Of a stretch of 64,000 bases of DNA, positions 59,054-64,000 are shown piece after piece. The notes under the pieces were generated by a model. That model was not told the origin of the DNA. It worked only from the letters and a program-made list of their open reading frames with translations, and made no database searches. The stretch lies in contig NZ_FOMA01000001.1 in assembly GCF_900112495.1 (NCBI RefSeq), forward strand, positions 744,001-808,000, given 5' to 3'. How positions within the stretch are numbered: position 1 is the first letter of the stretch; the number at the start of each line of letters is the position of its first letter. The position numbers were made by a program, and so were the translations under genes. The stretch is from Bacillus sp. OV322 (GTDB lineage: Bacteria; Bacillota; Bacilli; Bacillales; DSM-1321).

Positions 59054-59278
59054 GGCTCTTTTCTTAAAGATTGTTGTTTTTTAATATGTTCTGTAAAGTG
59101 ATCCCGTTAAACCGGGTTGATTGGAGTGTAAGGTGCGAGACTCCTGTGGGATTAGCGGGAAGGTGAGACCCCGCAAGCGAAGCTGAGGAGGCTCACCGCC
59201 CGCCCCACGGAAAGCGAGCATCCTGGAGTGGAAATCAACCCCCTTGTTCAGGTAACAACAATGTTTACGAAAACAGCC
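59054..59278. repeat. Dispersed palindromic repeat, copy 2 (most complete)
   Basis: 225 bp. Terminal inverted repeats: GGCTCTTTTCTTAAAG at the left against the complement of the right end ATGTTTACGAAAACAGCC, with a few mismatches and extended by ATTGTTGT/ACAACAAT. Nested inside are GGGTTGATT/AATCAACCC and GGTGAG/CTCACC. Same orientation as copies 1 and 3, and 28 bases behind the ymfJ terminator. Confidence 0.85.
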
Positions 59279-59583
59279 TTACCATAAAACACCGTTTCAT
59301 CAGAATTTAGAGCAAAGGATAAATTCATGCAAATCATTCATTTTATTTCCATGTAAACCTATATTATCCTTAATGAGCCGTGTTTTTTTTCTGCTTATTC
59401 TTGTTTATGTGAAAACCTGAAAATGAATTGCTTTTTAGAAAGGTTTTCCCTTTTAACTTGCTGTAAAATGCTATATTATAGAAGCTAGACTAGAATGATA
59501 TACTTTTATAGGAACCCGTTTGGACTGCCCGAGCGCACCGGTTTACTATAAGAGGATTGATCCTGGCATTGGGAGTTGGTTTA
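59279..59583. other. Region between repeat copy 2 and ymfK
   Basis: No gene seen. It holds an 8-base inverted repeat GAAAACCT/AGGTTTTC (59411-59448, 22-base loop). An extended -10 promoter, TGATATACT at 59496-59504, has a weak TTATAG -35 17 bases upstream and probably serves ymfK. Confidence 0.5.
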
Positions 59584-60375
59584 ATGGAAACTAAAGAGTG
59601 GTATTTTGAATACGAAATACAAGTGAACCGCCCTGGTTTATTAGGCGATATTTCCTCATTGCTGGGAATGCTGTCCATAAATATTGTAACGATTAACGGA
59701 GTGGATGAAGGCAGGCGCGGGATGCTCTTATACGCGAAAGATCAAAGGAATATCGAGAGGTTTGAGTCCATTCTTTTAACCATGGATACAATCAAGGTGA
59801 TAAAGCTTAGAGAACCCAAACTGCGCGACAGGCTGGCAGTCAGGCATGGACGATACATCCAAAGGGATGCCGATGAAAAGAATACTTTCCGCTTTGTCAG
59901 GGATGAACTTGGTTTGCTTGTAGACTTTATGGCGGAGCTGTTTAAGCAAGAAGGCCATAAGCTAATAGGAATCAGAGGGATGCCGCGGGTCGGAAAGACA
60001 GAATCAATTGTAGCATCGAGTGTCTGTGCAAATAAAAGGTGGCTGTTTGTTTCTTCGACATTATTGAAACAGACCATTCGCAGCCAGCTGATTGAAGATG
60101 AATACAATAATGATAATTTATTTATCCTAGATGGCATCGTTTCTACAAGAAGAGCCAATGAAAGACACTGGCAGCTTGTGAGGGAAATCATGCGATTGAA
60201 TGCTGTAAAGGTGATTGAACATCCTGATGTATTTGTACAGAATACCGAATATACACTGGATGATTTTGATTACATTATTGAACTTAGGAATAATCCTGAA
60301 GAGGAAATTACATATGAAGCAGTTGAACAAAATGGGCGATTTTCAGATTCTGATTTTGGTTCATTTGATTTTTAA
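59584..60375 (+). CDS. ymfK: YmfK, DUF3388 protein with ACT-like domain and P-loop-like motif
   Basis: 263 residues. N-terminal ACT-like segment (EIQVNRPGLLGDISSLLGML); a Walker-A-like GMPRVGKT at residues 132-139; acidic C terminus. Family function is unknown; the combination suggests a ligand-sensing nucleotide-binding protein. The ATG at 59584, with GGGAG 8 bases before it, is preferred to the TTG at 59557. Confidence 0.85.
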   Translation: METKEWYFEYEIQVNRPGLLGDISSLLGMLSINIVTINGVDEGRRGMLLYAKDQRNIERFESILLTMDTIKVIKLREPKLRDRLAVRHGRYIQRDADEKNTFRFVRDELGLLVDFMAELFKQEGHKLIGIRGMPRVGKTESIVASSVCANKRWLFVSSTLLKQTIRSQLIEDEYNNDNLFILDGIVSTRRANERHWQLVREIMRLNAVKVIEHPDVFVQNTEYTLDDFDYIIELRNNPEEEITYEAVEQNGRFSDSDFGSFDF

Positions 60376-60392
60376 AATGGTAGGTGTTTTAT

Positions 60393-61283
60393 TTGACGGA
60401 ACTAGGAAATAGGCTTAAAGAAGCAAGAGAAGCAAAAGGAATGAGTCTGGATGATTTGCAGGAAGCCACTAAAATCCAGAAAAGGTACCTGATAGGCATT
60501 GAAGAAGGAAACTATGAAATGATGCCTGGAAAGTTTTATGTCCGCGCATTTATTAAGCAGTATTGTGAAGCTGTCGGGCTGGATCCAGAAGGTATTTTCG
60601 AGGAATATAAGAATGATGTGCCTGCAGTCCATCATGATGAATTGCCGGAGCAGCTATCAAGAGTGCAATCGAGAAAAACCATTTCACCTGGAACATCAAA
60701 ATTCATGGAGCTTTTTCCAAGGATTTTGGCAGCAGTTTTGGTTATTGGCGTATGTATCCTAATTTGGGTGTTAATATCTAAATATGTGAACAATTCCGAC
60801 GAAAAGACCAAAAAAAACGAAAACAAGACAAGTCAATCAGTGGATTATAATGAAAACAAAAACTCTCCTCTGAAAAAAAATGATCAGAAAAAAGGTACTG
60901 GCGAAAAACAGCAAGATAAAAATACAAAAACAGAGAAGCCTGCTGCCGAAAAACCGGTTCAAGCATTAACGAAAACCAGCATAAGCGGCAAGAACACCAC
61001 CTATACCCTCAAAAATGCCGAGAGCTTTAAGCTTAAGGTAGCATCTAAAGGGCAAACCTGGGTAGGAGTCAAAAATGGAACTGGAAAACTGTTTTTCCAG
61101 GGCATTCTGAAGAAAAATGAAAGCAAGGATATCGATTTTTCAAATGAAGCAGAAGCAGTTATTATAATTGGTAATGCTAGTGATACTGAGATATCTGTAA
61201 ATGATGAAAAACTGGAATATGCGATTTCTCCTTCAAAAATGGTCACTCAAACTATCACAATCCAGTTTGATAAGTCGAAATAG
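60393..61283 (+). CDS. ymfM: RodZ-like YmfM, HTH/membrane protein of cell shape
   Basis: N-terminal Xre-type helix-turn-helix (LGNRLKEAREAKGMSLDDL, IQKRYLIGIEEGNYEMMPG), one transmembrane segment (about residues 105-130), a lysine/asparagine-rich linker and a C-terminal DUF4115-type beta domain. This is the RodZ layout, linking MreB to the elongasome. The start is a TTG at 60393 behind TAGGTG. 296 residues; 17 bases after ymfK. Confidence 0.9.
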   Translation: MTELGNRLKEAREAKGMSLDDLQEATKIQKRYLIGIEEGNYEMMPGKFYVRAFIKQYCEAVGLDPEGIFEEYKNDVPAVHHDELPEQLSRVQSRKTISPGTSKFMELFPRILAAVLVIGVCILIWVLISKYVNNSDEKTKKNENKTSQSVDYNENKNSPLKKNDQKKGTGEKQQDKNTKTEKPAAEKPVQALTKTSISGKNTTYTLKNAESFKLKVASKGQTWVGVKNGTGKLFFQGILKKNESKDIDFSNEAEAVIIIGNASDTEISVNDEKLEYAISPSKMVTQTITIQFDKSK

Positions 61284-61306
61284 TCATCTTTAAGGTGACT
61301 ATTTTT
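61281..61306 (+). terminator. Rho-independent terminator after ymfM
   Basis: TAGTCA/TGACTA arms (the first overlaps the stop codon) around CTTTAAGG, then five T residues. Confidence 0.78.
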
Positions 61307-61454
61307 CACTTCATTGTTTAATGGGGGCATGTAAGGTAAACTGCTGAAATTGGTTGATTGCCAATTTTTTGCTGTTTTTTTCTGTATTTCCTCATGAAAT
61401 ATTTATCAACAGTAAAACATACTAATTGTAAGCACATATTTGGAGGGTAAAACT

Positions 61455-62039
61455 GTGAATCTGCCTAATAAAATTACTATCTCAAGAATTTTTTTAATAC
61501 CTGTATTTATGATTATCATGTTAGTTCCATTCTCTTGGGGCTCTGTTTCTCTTGGAGATTTTACGCTGCCGGTTACACACTTGATCGGGGCAATCATATT
61601 CATCATTGCATCGGCTACTGACTGGATAGATGGCTATTATGCACGAAAGCTGAATCTTGTTACTAACTTCGGGAAATTTCTGGATCCTCTTGCTGATAAG
61701 CTTTTGGTTTCTGCAGCACTGATTATTCTGGTGGACCTTAATCTGGCAGAACATTTATCATGGATTGTCATCATTATCATCAGCCGTGAATTTGCGGTTA
61801 CAGGGCTGCGCCTGATACTTGCCGGAACCGGGGAAGTTGTGGCAGCCAATATGCTTGGCAAAGTAAAGACATGGACTCAGATCATTGCTATTGCGGCATT
61901 ATTGCTGCACAATTTCCCTTTTGAATTCATTTCATTTCCTTTCGCTGAAATCATGCTCTGGATTGCCCTGATCTTCACTGTTTGGTCCGGTCTTGATTAT
62001 TTTGTTAAAAATAAGGAAGTTTTCAAAAACTCCAAATAA
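61455..62039 (+). CDS. pgsA: Phosphatidylglycerophosphate synthase
   Basis: Condenses CDP-diacylglycerol with glycerol 3-phosphate, committing to phosphatidylglycerol. The CDP-alcohol transferase motif is complete: DGYYAR, then G eight residues on, then D-x3-D (FLDPLADK). Four or more membrane segments. The GTG at 61455, with GGAGGG 7 bases upstream, gives MNLPNKITISR and 194 residues. Confidence 0.96.
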   Translation: MNLPNKITISRIFLIPVFMIIMLVPFSWGSVSLGDFTLPVTHLIGAIIFIIASATDWIDGYYARKLNLVTNFGKFLDPLADKLLVSAALIILVDLNLAEHLSWIVIIIISREFAVTGLRLILAGTGEVVAANMLGKVKTWTQIIAIAALLLHNFPFEFISFPFAEIMLWIALIFTVWSGLDYFVKNKEVFKNSK

Positions 62040-62065
62040 GCTGCCTTAAACAAAAGCAGTATTTT

Positions 62066-62108
62066 AAGGGACCGAGAAACCAGGACTGCTCTGGCATTCT
62101 CGGTCCTT
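62066..62108. other. Long hairpin after pgsA
   Basis: AAGGGACCGAGAA and TTCTCGGTCCTT arms with inner CCAG/CTGG; very stable. The T tract after it is short and delayed (TTAGGCCGTTTT), so termination may be incomplete. Confidence 0.7.
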
Positions 62109-62206
62109 AGGCCGTTTTAAAGCCGTGGTGATAAACGGTAATTGTTTACCTCGCCATACTTAAGGTAAATATATGGTGTGAATGATTATAATCGGGAGGT
62201 CTTTTA

Positions 62207-63451
62207 ATGGATGCAGAAATCATTGCAGTGGGATCTGAGCTGCTCTTAGGGCAAATCGCAAACACAAATGGGCAATTTCTTTCCAGGCAATTTGCAGAAA
62301 TGGGAATTAACGTTTTTTACCATACTGTTGCAGGAGACAATGCCGGCCGGCTGAAATCGGCTATAGAAGCAGCAGAAAAAAGAGCAGACTTAATTGTTTT
62401 CACAGGAGGGCTCGGGCCGACAAAAGACGATTTGACAAAAGAAACAATATCAAAGCATTTAGGGAAAAAACTTGTTTATGATGAGGCGGCATTAGCCTCT
62501 ATTAAGACCTACTTTCAAAAAACCGGGCGTGAAATGACCGAAAATAATAAAAAGCAAGCACTCATACTGGAAGGCTCGGAGGTCTTGCCCAATGATCACG
62601 GCATGGCGCCGGGAATGGTGCTGGATTCCGATGGAAAAACATATATGCTTCTTCCTGGACCCCCGAAAGAAATGAATCCAATGTTCATTTCATACGGCCA
62701 TAAAATCTTGATGGGCAAACTTGATAAACATGAAATTATTGAATCGAAGGTTCTCCGCTTTTTCGGAATCGGTGAAGCTCTGCTTGAGACAAGAATTGCT
62801 GATTTGCTGGATGGACAAGGCAATCCGACAATTGCGCCTCTTGCCTCTGATGGAGAAGTTACATTAAGAATCACAGCTAAAAACGAATCCAGGGAAAAGT
62901 GCGCTGAGCTAATCCAGCAGGCTGAAAAGAGCATTATGGAACGGGTTGGCGAGTATTACTACGGCGAGGGAGAAACTTCGCTTATTAAAGAGCTGGTTAA
63001 GGAAATGACTGCAAGAGGACTTACAGTTGCAGCAGCTGAAAGCCTTACTGGAGGCATGTTTCAGGAACAGCTTACAACCATTCCGGGAGCAGGGAAAATT
63101 TTTAGGGGCGGTGTGGTTGCCTATTCAACAGAAGTGAAAGAGAAAGTATTGAAGATCACTCCAGAAACTATTTCTTCCCATGGAGTTGTCAGCATGGAAT
63201 GCGCTAGGGAAATGGCCGTAAATATCAGGGAGATGATGGATGCTGACGCGGGCATCAGCTTTACTGGTGTGGCTGGGCCTGACGAACAAGAAGGAAAGCC
63301 TGTCGGCACTGTTTTTATAGGAATTTCAATTGGTGATAAAAAACCAATCATTGAACGGTTAAATCTTTCAGGCAGCCGGGCTCAGATCCGGATGAGAAGC
63401 GTGAAATATGGATGCCGCTTTCTGATTCACCGTTTAATAGATCTTATCTGA
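62207..63451 (+). CDS. cinA: CinA, competence-/damage-inducible protein
   Basis: 414 residues. N-terminal MoaB/MogA-like domain (VGSELLLGQIANTNG, GGLGPTKDDLT) with ADP-ribose pyrophosphatase-type activity in the family; C-terminal PncC-like domain (ETVAAAESLTGG type, here AAAESLTGGMFQEQL and TGVAGPDEQEGKPVG). It is upstream of recA as in B. subtilis, where they form a competence operon. GGGAGG precedes the ATG. Confidence 0.95.
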   Translation: MDAEIIAVGSELLLGQIANTNGQFLSRQFAEMGINVFYHTVAGDNAGRLKSAIEAAEKRADLIVFTGGLGPTKDDLTKETISKHLGKKLVYDEAALASIKTYFQKTGREMTENNKKQALILEGSEVLPNDHGMAPGMVLDSDGKTYMLLPGPPKEMNPMFISYGHKILMGKLDKHEIIESKVLRFFGIGEALLETRIADLLDGQGNPTIAPLASDGEVTLRITAKNESREKCAELIQQAEKSIMERVGEYYYGEGETSLIKELVKEMTARGLTVAAAESLTGGMFQEQLTTIPGAGKIFRGGVVAYSTEVKEKVLKITPETISSHGVVSMECAREMAVNIREMMDADAGISFTGVAGPDEQEGKPVGTVFIGISIGDKKPIIERLNLSGSRAQIRMRSVKYGCRFLIHRLIDLI

Positions 63452-63744
63452 GCAATGTATTTGACAGTTATAGAGATTGGTCATAATTCCCTCAAGCTGG
63501 GAGCAACTTTGGTTTTAACCTGCTTTATCTGAAGGAAGGCTAAAAAAAATAGTATAGCTGATGGAGTATTCTTTATGGCGGTCCGCTCCTTTTGATCAGG
63601 TTTTATTTGGAATCTTTGATGGCAGAAGCAGGGGCAAATTGAATAAACAGATTTTGAGTAAAAAGGATATTTTTCTTTCATTTACAGTTTGGAAATCAAA
63701 TGTTCACCAGGGAAAAACGTTATTTTGCTTTTCTTCTTTGAGAT

Positions 63745-63773
63745 AAAAAAAACGAATGAATGTTCGTTTTTTT
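63745..63773 (+). promoter_or_regulatory. LexA (SOS) box and overlapping terminator-like hairpin before recA
   Basis: CGAATGAATGTTCG (63753-63766) fits the Bacillus SOS box CGAAC-N4-GTTCG with one mismatch. It is flanked by eight A residues and seven T residues, so it can also form a hairpin with a T tract that ends cinA transcription. The preceding 63452-63744 has no gene. Confidence 0.75.
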
Positions 63774-63775
63774 GC

Positions 63776-63805
63776 TTGGCAAATGAAAGAAAAAAGTATA
63801 TAGTA
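63776..63805 (+). promoter_or_regulatory. Predicted recA promoter
   Basis: TTGGCA (63776-63781), 18-base spacer, TATAGT (63800-63805), or TATATA with a 16-base spacer. The SOS box is just upstream of the -35. The window then carries about 190 bases of leader and ends on GAGGAGGAA, a ribosome-binding site; the gene start is outside. Confidence 0.65.
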
Positions 63806-64000
63806 GAGATAGGTTATGAGATGAGCTGCAATCGTCCAATTTCTTGTTTCTGATAGCAGCATCACTGATAACACTGCCCCGGAAACAAAAGAGGGTGCCT
63901 GATTAGCAGGCGGAAGAACAACAAATACATCAGGAAATGCTTACATTTAAATAGAATGAATTTTGGCTGGATATCCGGCTGATAGATTATAGAGGAGGAA

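Noticed and set aside
63561..63746. 61-codon reading between cinA and recA
   Set aside because: No ribosome-binding site or family resemblance; it runs up to the SOS box region.

Overview
The window is a stretch of core chromosome from an aerobic, endospore-forming member of the Bacillaceae. Gene content and order follow the Bacillus subtilis block from flhF to cinA/recA almost gene for gene. The moderate-to-low GC, Gram-positive ribosome-binding sites, sporulation genes (dpaA/dpaB, spoIIIE/ftsK), PolC replicase, RNase J2 and SigD all fit. Protein divergence from B. subtilis suggests a Cytobacillus/Mesobacillus-like genus; that genus-level guess is inference. No rRNA, tRNA, CRISPR array, prophage, insertion sequence or defence island was seen. 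All genes except one are on the + strand.

Layout. (1) 26-9262: end of the flagellar/chemotaxis operon (flhF, flhG, cheB, cheA, cheW, cheC, cheD), then sigD and swrB. A strong terminator and a 492-base gap separate cheD from sigD. (2) 9276-12669: translation genes rpsB, tsf, pyrH, frr. (3) 13091-23803: isoprenoid and phospholipid genes, site-2 protease, proline tRNA ligase and replicase: uppS, cdsA, dxr, rseP, proS, polC. (4) 23836-34133: the nusA-infB operon (rimP, nusA, rnpM/ylxR, ylxQ, infB, ylxP, rbfA, truB, ribF), then rpsO and pnp. (5) 34261-42350: ylxY, mlpA, ymxH, then dipicolinate and lysine-branch genes dpaA, dpaB, asd, dapG, dapA. (6) 43069-48449: rnjB, tepA, ylzJ, spoIIIE. (7) 48530-54774: one convergent small gene, a GntR regulator (ymfC) and a four-gene BMP-type nucleoside ABC transporter, in the place where I recall other genes in B. 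subtilis. (8) 55124-63451: ymfF, ymfH, ymfI, ymfJ, ymfK, rodZ-like ymfM, pgsA, cinA. The window ends at the ribosome-binding site of what should be recA, preceded by a LexA box.

How the genes work together. FlhF/FlhG place and number flagella. CheA/W/B/C/D form the receptor-kinase core with methylesterase, phosphatase and deamidase adaptation, and SigD drives late flagellar genes. The centre couples ribosome assembly, initiation, elongation and recycling with RNA decay (Pnp, RNase J2). dapG, asd and dapA feed diaminopimelate and lysine synthesis, and DapA's product is also the substrate of the spore dipicolinate synthase DpaAB.

The less ordinary material is mostly non-coding. It includes three copies of a palindromic dispersed repeat, each directly behind a terminator; strong hairpins just downstream of promoters (proS, rimP, spoIIIE); a possible ribosome-binding-site-sequestering hairpin before pnp; and a LexA box that is also the stem of a terminator-like hairpin. 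I found no convincing new multi-gene system.
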